DNA of 64,000 bases from the NCBI GenBank assembly GCA_006503535.1, contig QYRS01000014.1, positions 806,001 to 870,000 on the forward strand, read 5' to 3'. The position numbers were made by a program, and so were the translations under genes. Positions 44,156-55,558 of the stretch are shown here, one piece after another. The DNA is from Arthrinium phaeospermum (lineage: Eukaryota; Ascomycota; Sordariomycetes; Amphisphaeriales; Apiosporaceae). The notes below the pieces were generated by a model that was not told the origin of the DNA, did no database searches, and saw only the letters and a list, made by a program, of their open reading frames with translations. Every line of letters begins with the position of its first letter. Positions within the stretch are counted from its first letter, which is position 1.

Positions 44156-47100
44156 CTAGAGCTCATCCCGCGTATCCGCCGCAGCAACCGTAGAAGAGCT
44201 CCCGATCCTGTGAACCTGATCGTATTGGAAAGACGACAAGTCGTGAATCAACAGGCTCTCCACGCTGTAGGGAGGATTAGGTCAATACGTGCTGAAGTCT
44301 TGCGGAATATTGATCTGAAAAGTGCAGGCGAACTCACATTCTTTCCACCGTGAACTTGGCTCCCTCGATCTGATCAAGGGGGGCCACGATAGACTCTTCG
44401 TCCAGCCGCCAGGCCAGGGCCGCCTCCGCCGCTTTCAAGATTTGCCTATGCAATGCCATTTCGTGTCAGTCGATACCCGTCTAGACGTATGCGCTGCGGC
44501 CGCACATGAGAGGGGGATCAGTGGCATAGAAAGATACCTCATCGAGTCATTTTCCTGTGCGGCTTCGGGCAAGGCCAACTTCGCCAGGACCTCTTTCTTC
44601 GCCGCCAGCGCGAAGCTCTGGAGATCGACAGTCTTCGTGTACTGTTGCACCATGGGATACTCGACGTCCGCATGTTTCCTGCAAAATATGCGAGCAAGCA
44701 TGGTCAGCAAAACCCATACCGGGTGGTGATTATTAACGAGTTCACTTACTCGCCGTCCGAAAGCATGGACTCGACCAGTTGGTCGTCACGCGCGTCATCG
44801 TAAGCTCTGGTCTGGGATGTACACCTTCCTGTCAGGAACTACTAGGCTAGATCGAGGGGACCGCAATGGGTTACCTACGATCTTAGTTCGCGTCTCTTTC
44901 TTGGTCGCTGCGTCCAAGTTAGCGACTTGGGTCTGGTATGAGTGACCCTGTCGCCACTCACGAGAGTACGTACCGGGGTTGAAGGCAATGACCTCCAGTA
45001 TTCCGTTGGCCTGTTTCCGCCGGTTTTGGTTAGTCTGGCGCCTTTGGGTCTTAAAAGTAGTCCACTCACATCTAATTCCATGGCCAGATTCAAAACGTCG
45101 GCCTGTTCGGCCGAGTTGGGCGGCGACAGGATGTTGGTGATGTCGAGTTCCCCCAAGAGGCGATTGTTCCTGGCATACAATCTCTCGCCTTCGATTACGT
45201 TGACGACAGCCTTGGACTCTTCGCCCTGATGCCTTGGGGCCATGATCTTGACGCTCCTTCGAGTCGGGATCGCGGTGAACTTGGGTATGACCCGAAACGT
45301 TACCCCGTCGGCCGTCTCCTATATCCGGGCAAACTCGGTCAGTGTTTGGTCTGCAATTCCCGAACTGGGCCCACGGGGAGAAGGGTCAATACTATTCCGA
45401 TGCTCAAGGGATGTATGTCCACCGGGCAGCCCCCGCTGTCTCCATGGCCGGATAGAAGGGCGCCATGTATAGCCGCCCCGGCGACGACAGCTTCGTCGGC
45501 GATCTGCCATTGGTGTTTCTTGTTGAAGAACATCTCGAGATGAAACCTCATCTGAAGATGGTCAGCAGTGTTTCAACCGCAATCAAAATGGTATAACCGT
45601 AATGATGGTATAACCGCAATCAAAAGGATATCTACCTTGGGAATGAAACTTGAGCCTCCGCTAAAGATGACATCGTCGATCTCGGCTGGCTTTAGTTTGG
45701 CATTATCTGATTGTAAACCCCGTCAGTGAGCTATGGCGTAATCCTTTCCACTCGATCGGAACTTACCCAGCGTTGTCTGGAGAGCCTCCAATGTCGATTC
45801 AAACAAGTCTTTGTTGAGTTCCTCGAACTTGGCTCGTGTGAGTGTCTCGTTGAGGGAGAGGGACTTGTAGAAGTCCGGGATTTCGATTCGGGTGGACATG
45901 CTGGTACTCAGCCGCCGTTTTGCCATCTCTACTCCATCGTAAAGTTTGCTTGGCGAGTCTGTCGTGATATCAGGGGCCGTGATGCCGTTCTTCCGACTGA
46001 ATTTCTTCCATAGACTGGGTAGAGAAGGAGTGGTCAGAAAAGGTTGAGTGCATTCCGGGGTTTTCCAGGGATACGGCGGGATAATGACTGCTTACTGTTC
46101 CACCACGCGCTCATTGAAATGCCATCCGCCGACGGGACGGGTCACTACACTCAGCATGTCGAAAACCCCGTCGTCGATTTCCCAGGCACTGATCTCCAGC
46201 TTCTCGCCGCCCATGTCCAATACCACAATCTTTCTCTCGCCGTACGTCCGATCCACGCCGTACGCCACCGCGGCGGCGACGGGTTCCCGGACGATGCGCG
46301 GGACCGAGAGCCCCGCCAGGGACGCCGCGGCCTTCAAGGGGGCGTTGGCTTCCATGTATATATCTGCGGGTGCCGCGACGACGGCTTTCGTGACCTTCTC
46401 GCCCAGGGCCGTCTCGGCCAGGGTTCGGAGCCGCCCCATCAGAATGCCGACCAGCTCCGTGGGCTTGTACGTCCGGAGCTTGCCGGCAACGGTCATCTGC
46501 ACCGCCACGCCCCCGTCTTCGCCCTCGAAGATCGGATAAGGTAGGTTGGGAAGGAGCAACTGCACTTCGCGGCTGGACCAGGGATAATACAGGTACCTCT
46601 GGACGTTGCAGACCGTTCGTTCCGGATTGAGATGGGCCTGTTGCAGGGCCTCTTTGGGGTCAAGTGTGTCAGCTGTACTTCTTTGCTTGGCAGGCCAGGG
46701 TTGATACGCACCGTGCCCTACTAGTATTTCGGTGTCGGTAAAGGCGACGCAGGTAGGGATGGACGTGTTCCCATGGCTGTCTTGGAAAACCTTGACGTTG
46801 GTAAAGTCGCCGGTCGTGTAGCCGACCCGGGCGTATGTCTGTCCACGTTGATGTAAGATCTGGGGTTCGTGAAGGTGCGCCTCGTCTTACATTTCCAATA
46901 TCCTATGCAATGTCAGTTTTAGTCTCGAACTGAACCGTGTCCATACGGTTGAGTTCAGATCTACGTACTATGCCAATGACAGGACCAATCTCAGCGTCGT
47001 CGATCCAGATCCGGGATTGCCGTGAGCGGATCCAAAAGGTGGCTGTCGCGAGACTGGCAAGGATGATCAAAAGAGTGCCCCAGAACTTCACTCGCTGTAC

Positions 47101-47178
47101 AGTGCCCACTTTGGGGGATTGCACGGGTGTCCCATCTCTGGTTGGCGGGTTTTTCTCGTCGGCCAAAGGTCGCAGCAT
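44156..47178 (-). CDS. divergent membrane-anchored Hsp70 with C-terminal RDEL
   Basis: Fourteen minus-strand exons: 47178-46969, 46902-46891, 46838-46712, 46651-46096, 46014-45767, 45706-45636, 45551-45375, 45318-45070, 45010-44974, 44907-44879, 44811-44750, 44678-44538, 44445-44338, 44264-44156. All phases agree; 711 residues. Residues 32-50 (FWGTLLIILASLATATFWI) form one hydrophobic helix flanked by basic residues, a likely signal anchor. The ATPase domain opens VIGIDIGNTYARVGY, then shows LNPERTV, EPVAAAVAYGVD and FSGGSSFIPK. The substrate-binding part includes DVHPLSIGI-like, DANGILEVIAF and helical C-terminal segments. The protein ends ADTRDEL, an ER-retrieval tetrapeptide. The second phosphate loop reads DMGGEKLEI instead of DLGGGTFD, and the later GDTHLGGEDFD is RPVGGWHFNE, so ATP hydrolysis may be altered. 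It is not standard BiP; a membrane-tethered luminal Hsp70 relative is the best reading. Confidence 0.85.
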
Positions 47179-47704
47179 GGTGTGATTATCTTTCTCCTGA
47201 TCAGCCGGGGAAGACAAAACAAGGTTACCCTTATGAAGACTGTTTTCGGTCCCGTTACGTACATGGAGATCAGATATACCACCGGCAGAGAGGCCAGATC
47301 TCATGGTAATGCCAGTCTGGACACATATGGCTGGGTGTTTACAATTGATGCTGCCTGGCAGGGGATGACGTGCCGCACCATCGAGAATAGCTTCGTTGGT
47401 GGGGCCATCCGCCGCCAAGCACGAATGACAGGTGGCCCGCCCGCCAGATGAGTCAGCCGAGATCCGGTCAGACATACCAGACGTGAAAATGGCACTACAG
47501 GTGCTGATTACTAGTAAGCAGCCCAAAGACAACAATGCTTTTGATATTATTAAACGCCGCCGATTGATCCTCTGGAGTTCCGTGACAAACACCAAACTTC
47601 ATGATCTCATTCTGTAATAGCACTAACCCCAAAGTCATTTCTCCGCGCTGAAAAACATCCCTCTCTTTCCTCCCGACTAGACCCCTAACAGCAAGGGACG
47701 CTCT
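47179..47704. other. intergenic, upstream of the Hsp70-like gene
   Basis: The Hsp70 frame stays open upstream to about 47595 and includes another hydrophobic stretch, but has no well-placed ATG. I treat it as 5' region; an alternative longer first exon is possible. Confidence 0.4.
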
Positions 47705-48250
47705 TTATAAAATCCACAAGCCAGTAACCACGGCCGCGGCGACCAGGGCCCAGACCACGGCGGCACCGGCGCTCAACTCTGATGCGCCACCCACCGGCGG
47801 TGGCGGTGGCAGAAGCGGAACCGGAGTGGGACCGCTCGAAGTAGGCGGGCTCGGGATGTTCGGCGCCGGCACCGACGCTGCGGGGGTATTGACTGACGGC
47901 GCGATTGGCGATGAAATACTCGCCGTGGGACCAGTAATCGTAGGGATGCTTGGTGGGGGGATGCCGGGAGAAGCAACATTCGGCGGGGGAGTAGGAATGA
48001 CAGGGGGCGGGATGTCTGGCGGGATGATTGCTGGAGGGGGCGGCGGGATCGGTGGAACACCCTGAGGGTCCCTTCCGGAGATAATGTTTGGTTCGCCTGC
48101 TGCTGCTGATGCGGTTGGTGTGGCCAGCGCGAACTGGCCACGGAGAACGGGGATAGCAGCCATACTGACTAGGTATCGACCTGATTCTGAGATGCCCAAC
48201 TTGTCGTTTTGCTGTAATTGAGTCTGGTGCAGCAAATTCCTCAGGCTCAT
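47705..48250 (-). CDS. proline-rich, possibly GPI-anchored protein
   Basis: From the ATG at 48250 (MSLRNLLHQTQ) the frame gives 181 residues; an internal ATG at 48163 (MAAIPVLRGQFALATPTASA) would give 152 residues with a weak signal-like start. The centre is dominated by Pro, Ile, Ala and Ser in short repeats (PPIPPPPP, IPPPVIPTPPP). The C-terminus SAGAAVVWALVAAAVVTGLWIL after small residues resembles a GPI-attachment signal or tail anchor. No domain is known. Composition fits a fungal cell-surface protein, but the start and export route are uncertain. Confidence 0.5.
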   Translation of the reverse strand: MSLRNLLHQTQLQQNDKLGISESGRYLVSMAAIPVLRGQFALATPTASAAAGEPNIISGRDPQGVPPIPPPPPAIIPPDIPPPVIPTPPPNVASPGIPPPSIPTITGPTASISSPIAPSVNTPAASVPAPNIPSPPTSSGPTPVPLLPPPPPVGGASELSAGAAVVWALVAAAVVTGLWIL

Positions 48251-48622
48251 GTTCAAAACCTGGCTTCAATGGGGACATTCATCCCCTTTATATCAAAGAG
48301 AGTTTGCTGCCCCCGCATTTGTTCGGCTGATGGTTGTGATCGGCCAATGCGTTTCCTTTGAATTTGGTTCCCAGTTGGAGTTGCCCCCCAATTCGTCATC
48401 CGGGTAGCCATCAGGGGATTAGCGTCGTCTGTGATCATTTGACTTTTGGGACGACATTGATCCGTGCCACTGGCGGGACTCACCTTGCATGCTTAGACCT
48501 GATGTGGATGTAAGCAAGATCTGGATGACACCTTTCCCCATCTCGGTATCGACTCCCACTGAATACGACCGACAGCATCAATCTATCCGGTATGCCTCTC
48601 TTTGCCAATCACTTGTACAGGC
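48251..48622. other. intergenic with diverged duplicate segment
   Basis: Positions 48413-48478 are about three-quarters identical to 49575-49640 on the same strand, with only short gaps. No gene was recognised. Confidence 0.5.
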
Positions 48623-49174
48623 TCAGCACCCGTATGCGACCAGTCTGTTTCCCAAGATAGCAGTCCACCATTCAACCCAATACCCAGTCCAGAACGCCAC
48701 CAGGCCTTGGTAGTCGAAAAAGTAATGGCTGCCGCCCTGCTGGCTGCGTATTACACAATATAAAGCCTGGATGCACAGACTTATTACCCCTGCACAAAGG
48801 CAAGCAGCCCGATAGAATGTCCCGTAGCGCTCGTCATTATAACCGCCACGTCTCCCGTGGTCTGGAGAATAGATGTCCGCTGCTCTTGGTTGGTCTTCAA
48901 AACGCATTCTAGAATGTACCCCCAGCAGAATTACCGAGACGCTAACGTTGACCATGGCGCAGGAGAGCCTGCAGAGATGTGCTGGAGTGTCCTTGGATAT
49001 CCAGAGATACCAGCCGTGATATACCTCGACTGTTAAAAACCCATATTTGGGGTCGATAGCAACGTCGCAATAACACCAGGCCACGAAAAGACTGGTGTAT
49101 AAAATAGTCGCAAGGGCGAGGCAAAGACGGCTTCGAGTAGGATTTGGACTTTGGATAAGGGTTTGCGTACTCAT
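48623..49174 (-). CDS. small multi-pass membrane protein, copy 1
   Basis: Single frame of 183 residues. About four hydrophobic segments are visible: ALATILYTSLFVAWCY, MVNVSVSVILLGVHS, ACLCAGVISLCIQALYCV and LVAFWTGYWVEWW. Conserved with the copy at 61860-62420 are the start (IQSPNP(T/S)RSRLCL), GVHSRMRFEDQP, RRGGYND(E/K)R(Y/F)G and the end (FWTGYWVEWWTA(I/V)LGNRL). Both copies end YGC. No known family is recognised. Conservation of the loop motifs between divergent copies indicates coding constraint. Confidence 0.7.
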   Translation of the reverse strand: MSTQTLIQSPNPTRSRLCLALATILYTSLFVAWCYCDVAIDPKYGFLTVEVYHGWYLWISKDTPAHLCRLSCAMVNVSVSVILLGVHSRMRFEDQPRAADIYSPDHGRRGGYNDERYGTFYRAACLCAGVISLCIQALYCVIRSQQGGSHYFFDYQGLVAFWTGYWVEWWTAILGNRLVAYGC

Positions 49175-50261
49175 GATGCTTGCTGCTTGCTAGAGTCGGA
49201 ACCGAATTCCGGTTTCTCACAATCTGTGCCGTGGAGGATGTCAAGTCAGATGAGCGGTGTTGAAAGGGCAAACTAGGCGGGAAGTTCGGTTAGTGAAGGA
49301 GACCAAAGATTTTATTTGGAATGTGTGTGTTCAATTCGCGCGGACATCAGGGTGCTGGCTGGGGCTACCTTTCTCCGATCCGTCCAAACGATGCTTCAAT
49401 ATCAAAGTTAAGCTTTTCATGAGTGCATTTGTACGGACCATCCAAGCACGATTTGGCTGTTTCCAACTCGAACCTATCTTCAGCCGTGAGCACAAAAGTC
49501 CGCATGCACCTAGCCCTTGTCGCTGGCGTTCTTGGTCCCGTTGACGGGCTGTTGTACGTTTTGACAGAGGCGATTTCAGGGGATAGCGTCGTCTTGAATC
49601 TTCTGATCTTTGGGATGAGCTTGATCCCTGCCATTGGCGGGATTGGCCAACTTTGCTACAGTAATCCGTGTTCTTCGGTATTGCCTTCTGCCCAAGATTG
49701 CAGCAGGCCCAAAGCTAATTGTGCATGCAGAAGAAACCCGGCTAGGTCCGAGGTTGGCAAAACAGTAATGCTCCCTTATGTGCCGTATCGACTCCGAGCG
49801 AGCTATCAATTCTTGTATTCGAAATCAGAAGGGAATAATGCGTTAGCAGCGAAATTGGTCACTCGACGGCAGCATTCAAAGATCCAAGTACATCCATGCG
49901 TATGCAATGCAGTACGAAGCAGGGTCCTGCCCAACGTAGGCTGGTGATTGGTAGTGCCATGATTTAAAGTGGGAAAGGGGTTCGTCACGGGCCGAAGCGT
50001 TGCTGTGAACGCATTCTACCAGCCAATGGATAACTGGAGATTATCCATGAAAGCGGTGATCACGAACGTCCCTTTTTAACCCCGCCCTCGTGGGAGGCCT
50101 GATTGAACATAGGTATCTCCTCATGAATCAGATAGGGACCGGTCGGAATTCACCTTCTGCTTATCCCATGTGTTGGAATTGACCTTGAATCAACGACTTG
50201 GTTGCCAAGGCTCAGTTGCTACGCCGCATTCTGTGCAACCACCGGCGAGAAAGCAACCAAA
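49175..50261. other. intergenic with diverged duplicate segment
   Basis: 1.1 kb; 49575-49640 repeats the segment at 48413-48478. The longest open frame (49423-49947, plus) has no coding character. Confidence 0.45.
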
Positions 50262-52613
50262 ATGGCGGAAGTCCTTGGCGCGGTGGCTAGCAGCATTGCT
50301 CTGGCAGAAGTCGCGGGGAAGGCAGGCGGGGCCGTCTTGAAGCTCAAAAAGCTCTGGAATGAGATCAACAATGTCCCAGAGACCATCGCCGACCTGATGA
50401 TGCAGATTGAGTGTCTCGATCCTGCCATTTGGGAGGCCGAGACTCACTTTGCGCAACCTACCTTGTCCCCTCTCCTTTGGAACGACGCAGCCGCAAGACG
50501 AAGTGCTCAGTGCTGCCGCACTGCGCTTCAAAGGCTGGCTGACCTTGTCGACAATTTATCCGCCCAGATCAATACGGCCAAGCGGGGGAGAAGGAAGCTT
50601 GCGTATCTCAAAGTGGCGCTCAAGAAGGACGAGTTGCGATCGTTGGAAAAGCGTCTCGAAACCGCCGTGAGGATGCTCCAATCGGCCCAAAACGGCTACA
50701 TGATGTAAGCAGTGATGTAACGGTATAGACTCATGTGCTGACGTGGATTCAGAACCCTGCTGAAACTGCAACCGGACATTATCGTCGCCAAAGCATTTGC
50801 CCAGTCGCAACTGTGTCCACAGGCGATGGCGGCCGCACCGCTACAGCAGGACGACCAAAAGGAGGCTGCAGTAGATACCAAAATAGAGGACCCAGCCGAC
50901 GGTAGCATTACGAGACATCCATACAAATCGTTCGATCCACATCGCCCATCGAAGGGTTGGGCTACATGCTTTCAAGTGCCGCGGTGGTTCTCCAGCGCGA
51001 GAAAGGCCTGGGAGATTTGTGCCGAAAGATCATACACCGGCTGGAAGTTCAACTTGCGTGTCTACTGTGTGCGGTCAAGGTTCTCTTCTGTATTTACTGC
51101 GGCGCAGACGGGGGACGTGAAAAGGCTCCAGACTCTGTTCGATGGTGGGCAGGCGTCACCATTCGACAGAGACCCTTGGGGTCGTACTATAGTCCATGTG
51201 AGTGCTCCCGATATACGAGGTTTCCGTCTGATGAAGTACTGTACTTAAGAATTCCAGCTTGACTGACTGTCTGATGTCAGTACGGTGCCATTGGCGGTTC
51301 CGCAGAAACATTGAAGCTTGTGATGGATATGGGGCTCTCCATTGACGAACCAGACAATCAAGGATAGTAAGAAAACAAAGTCCTTTCATATATCCCCTGG
51401 TTGATACATATCTGAGTCCAAGTTCCTAGATGCTGACTACTCTTTAATCAGTTCTACATTTTTCTATATAGGCACTTGGCCAGCACTCGATGACAAATCA
51501 CACGCAACTTATTCGCACCTCATGGCGTTACTTCAACGCGGAGGGCTCCTACCAGACCCCGAGTCGATAAATCTAAGCAATGACTGCAACTGCCCTCGAA
51601 CAGCATCCTGGCATTTGTTTCAACTGTTACAGCCCCTATCCTGCCCTGGACATCAGAGGACATCGGCGGCATCAAGGCTTATCAGGCTTAGCAGACTCTC
51701 ATTTCCCGACGTACGTGTCATCAAGAGCATCTTGGGCCCAAACTTGAACGAGGAACTCGACAGGCTATGCAACCAAGTTGGCAACATTTCACAGGCAAAA
51801 TACCACCCGATGCACTCGATTGTCAAAATCATTGCCCGCCGTTCTTTTTTTATCGACTATCCGCGACATGGGATTACATTCTCTCAGCTCCACAGCTGTG
51901 CGTCTTTCGCAACTGAGCTTGTTCAGAGGACAAGAGATGTCCACATTCAATCCGTAATGTCTCGTGGAGTTGAGTCGTTTCCGATGGCATACATTCCCAA
52001 AGGTTGGGTCTCACCTTTGGTCCACCTCATCTTCGACTTACAAGACTGGAGGTGGGATATCAAGAGATCGAAAATCGAGACGACGACCAGATCCGGCTTG
52101 CGCCAGTGGCTCCAGATAGTCAAAGATGCAGGAGTCGACCTTTGCGAGTACGGGCAAAAAGAAAACGACTTGCTGAAGCGGCATGTCTGCAATGCTAGAA
52201 CCATTTGCCTCTGGCACGGATCCGGCGTGTTGAGGAGCGACGGTGACAACAAGGATACGAAGTGGCGTTCAATGCATTATCGGCTCAGGTGGTATCTTCA
52301 TGGCTTCAAGATTGGGTCAAATGTAGAAGAGGTAAGCAAAATCTCAACTACACCGTCCCCTCTTGACGTTGACCGGAGTCGTACCACACAATACTCTGGG
52401 AAACAGTCCTTGGTCCCGTGTCAAATTGTGCTGGATTATTATGGAACCGCTTATGCCCATTCCCAAGGATTTGTCAGCTAACTATTTCTCTTGCAGTGGG
52501 ACATCCTTTGGAACGAGCCGACGGATGATTTCGCCGAGGACTTTTGGGCTTTAGTCGAGGATCGGTCTCCAGATATCCCAGGGGCTTGGTACGAAGAGGA
52601 AGACTATGCTTGA
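50262..52613 (+). CDS. fungal NLR-type N-terminal domain protein with ankyrin-like region
   Basis: Five exons, 50262-50704, 50753-51197, 51281-51366, 51452-52331 and 52497-52613, give 656 residues. The N-terminus MAEVLGAVASSIALAEVAGK followed by LKKLWNEINNVPETIADLMMQIE is the helical domain found at the front of fungal STAND/NLR and ankyrin proteins. A central stretch (SVFTAAQTGDVKRLQTLFDGGQASPFDRDPWGRTIVHYGAI) resembles one or two ankyrin repeats. No P-loop or NACHT domain is present. The end (WDILWNEPTDDFAEDFWALVEDR...IPGAWYEEED) is the conserved tail of a fungal ankyrin family. The acceptor at 51451 was chosen because the alternative at 51471 makes an immediate stop. A role in non-self recognition is plausible by family only. 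Confidence 0.75.
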
Positions 52614-55558
52614 TTATGAGAAATTTAGACGCTTACCGAGCTCATATTTCCCAAAAATGCAGTATTTATCTCATGACACCGTCGAATTTGGGTACAGATG
52701 TCGTCGCCCTCCGCTTCATGTCCGGCTTCTCCTTTTCGGGGCTACGTTATAAGCTCTCGTAACCGACCATGATATCACAGCAATAGGGTGAGATGGCCGA
52801 GTTGGTTATGGCGTCAGGTTAAGGTCACCTTAATATCTTCATCCTGGTGGAGCAATCCGCGTGGGTTCGAATCCCACTCTCATCACTACTTTCTTTTTTG
52901 GTGGTTTGCCCCTTTTGGTTTCGGAGTCAACTGGGTTCCCAGAACGGTAAACACATTCTTTTTGAAGCCAATTACTGCTAAAAACATTCAAGTCAGAACT
53001 AGCATGCCTTACTCGGGAGAGAACCCTCGTGTCCGGCTATAAATACCCTCTTTCCTTTTTCCCAGCCAGTGCCGCTCAATTGGCAAGCCACCGAGCAATT
53101 CAACTGCCCAGCCCGGCGCATACACCAAGCATTGGCATCTCTCTGGCCGTGCTCCAGGCCAAGATTCAATCTGCGAAGGGGACTATGCGGCGGCGCCCCA
53201 TCCATCCATAGTCCATCGACAGCTGACCAGGGCCTGGCAAGGCGGCTCCAGGTCAATTCTGACACGGCCGAGTCCCTCGTTGCCTGCACGACTCTGTCGC
53301 CCGTCGGATACACCAAGAACCTGGCACATTACATGTTGCGGCGACAACTGGACACAGGCCCTTGTGGTTCACGGGGGTCTAGCTCTACCGCAATCGTCTC
53401 TGTCTACCGAGAAGCCATATCCCGCGTTTTGCTCTGGCAATCTGCCGAAGAACCGCTGGGTGGGAGTCTGTCGCCGGTTGCATGACGCCCTGGGGACGGA
53501 CACTACTTTCAGAAACTTGGTAAGCAGGAGTCGGCGTTACACATGGGTGGCGTTTCCTGTTTGCTTTTTCAAGCGCGGAGCTGTTCAGTAGACGATCTCC
53601 TGGCGTGGCATCTTGGCCTGGGACTTGCGGTGTCTTGGTGCGTCGACGCGCAATCCAGTGTGTGTAGAAGCCGTATGGCTATCACTTATGATCCAACAGC
53701 TGATCGCATGATTGCTTGTTTCTCACCTCTCGTTCTGTTGCCCCTTGTCGAGATGGCAACGTTACCTTGGGAACTGTCTTGTTCTGTTAGCCTGCCGTAC
53801 TGGGATCTGCGCCGTGTGTACATGCCAATAGATGCCTTCTCAAGCAGTGGCGACTGCATGGCAAGCATTCTCGGCCTTGTCCAGCTCATTGCGGTCGGAT
53901 CCAGGACGCTTGGAAGCCCGTCACCTTTCCCCTGGCCTGTCCCTTCCAGCAAGGGGCTGGGCCCTTCACGGTATCTCATGCCAAGTGTCTCATCCCAATC
54001 CCGAGGGTCTCCGTAGAGAACTAATTGGATTGTAGAGGCCTGGAATAGCTGATCTTGCTTATAGACTAGTACTATCTCCACGGACATGGTACTGGATGAG
54101 CTATAGCTTGGGCGCGCTTTGGCCGGGACCCGGAAATCTGCAAACCCCCCTTTCCCCTGTCCCGCCCGCTCCATACCATGGTCACAGAGAATAACCGAAT
54201 CTCGGCCTGGCCAGGGGAATCCGATGCCTTCCTGTCGATAACATTGCAACTTCCTTGCTCGGCGACCAAATAAGGATCCAGGCAATGCTTAGCAACGGCT
54301 CCCTGTCTGCATGTCGGCCCCTACGCCGCCTGCACCGCATGCGGCATGCTTTTTGCATGACAGTGAAAGCACATGATCAAATTTCACACGGGTCGCAATC
54401 TCACCCTGCAGAACAGCCGACGCATAATGTCAAAAGTCTACGATGGCCTGCGCCGCTGTTGCAACACCAGAGTATGGGGAATGCTTGGGGCAATTGGTGC
54501 GGCATCTCACGAACATGTCGGCCAGGCCCAAGTCAGGGCTTGCCGTGCCCTCAGAGTGGGGTTGCACCCATTGGTTCCCCAGTCACATGACGCCCGCCAT
54601 CCCAAACATCAAATCCACATGCCTACTTACCTGCCAGTGGAAAGATATAGCCTGAGCATTGTCCATTTGAGGCTTGAGGACTGCCTTCCTGGTTGGTTGC
54701 CTGGGCCATGTGCGCTCCGATAACGCAATGTCACTTTACTTTGGTGGATGAGTCAATACCTACTGGGCAGGCAGACACGCCGCCTCTGATTCTATTGATG
54801 TGTGGGCAGGCGCAGGCAGGCGGTTCCAGGCTGGAAGAGCAATTGGCGGGTATACTTTGCCAAATGTATTGCCGGGTCTTTCCGTGGCAGCCATGCCCGT
54901 GGGGTCAAAAGCGTCATCAAGTTTCTCAGGTCTGCGAAAGTCATAAGGCGCCTTCCCTATGTTTGGGACGCCAAACTCGCAGCGGCTTCAATGACGTCGC
55001 CGCCCCACCCCAGTTTGGGCGTCGCTTCCTCTTCAACCTGCCGACACATAGCTAGCACGAGGCCTCTGGGTGCTGAATTGATTTGTGATCCTGCCCTCTT
55101 TCCGTTGCTGCGCCGCCGCGAGCCATCAAAGTGCCCATTCTCTCCTGTGCCTGCCTACCTCCATGTAGACCCTGTGAATGTATGTCAGCAGAACCAATGT
55201 ATGTCCCGCATCCTCGACGCCTGTTTCTGTCCTCTGTTTCTCTCAACTCATCCCCATCCCCATCTCCTCAATTTCTCGAGGTAGATTCGGTATCACATAC
55301 CCTCGTTACGCAGCCCTTGACTGTCATCTCCGACATTGCACGGCGTACCACCATCCATACCAACTTTCTCCCCTCTCTGCCGCCCTCCTCATGTGGTACA
55401 AGACTGTTCCCCCTGCCCAGGACACAGCCCAGCTTTCAGCCTGACGCCTCCCTACCGCACAAGAACACCTCTGCTGCCCACGTCCCACCTGGTGATGCCA
55501 GTGACCACAATCATCAGCCGGCCCCTCCAAGCCATCCAGCAAGCGAAAGGCCCTCGAC
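52614..55558. other. long gene-poor region with one tRNA
   Basis: 2.9 kb. Apart from tRNA-Leu at 52787-52885 I see no gene. Open frames are numerous but frame-random and lack motifs. Confidence 0.45.
52787..52885 (+). tRNA. tRNA-Leu (AAG) with 17-nt intron
   Basis: Acceptor GGTGAGA pairs with TCTCATC (one G-U), discriminator A at 52885. The D arm holds the TGGCCGAGTTGG signature of class II tRNAs, the anticodon stem is TCAGG/CCTGG with loop TTAAGG-T, a long variable arm follows, and the T arm is GTGGG-TTCGAAT-CCCAC. The anticodon AAG reads CTT. The 17-nt intron contains CCTTAA, complementary to the anticodon loop TTAAGG, as expected for spliced tRNA introns. A T-run at about 52893 is the terminator. 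Confidence 0.93.

Noticed and set aside
47179..47595. Upstream extension of the Hsp70-like frame with another hydrophobic stretch
   Set aside because: No ATG in a good context opens it and it lacks Hsp70 similarity; kept only as an alternative 5' exon.
49423..49947. 174-codon plus-strand frame
   Set aside because: It covers the duplicated non-coding segment and has no motif.
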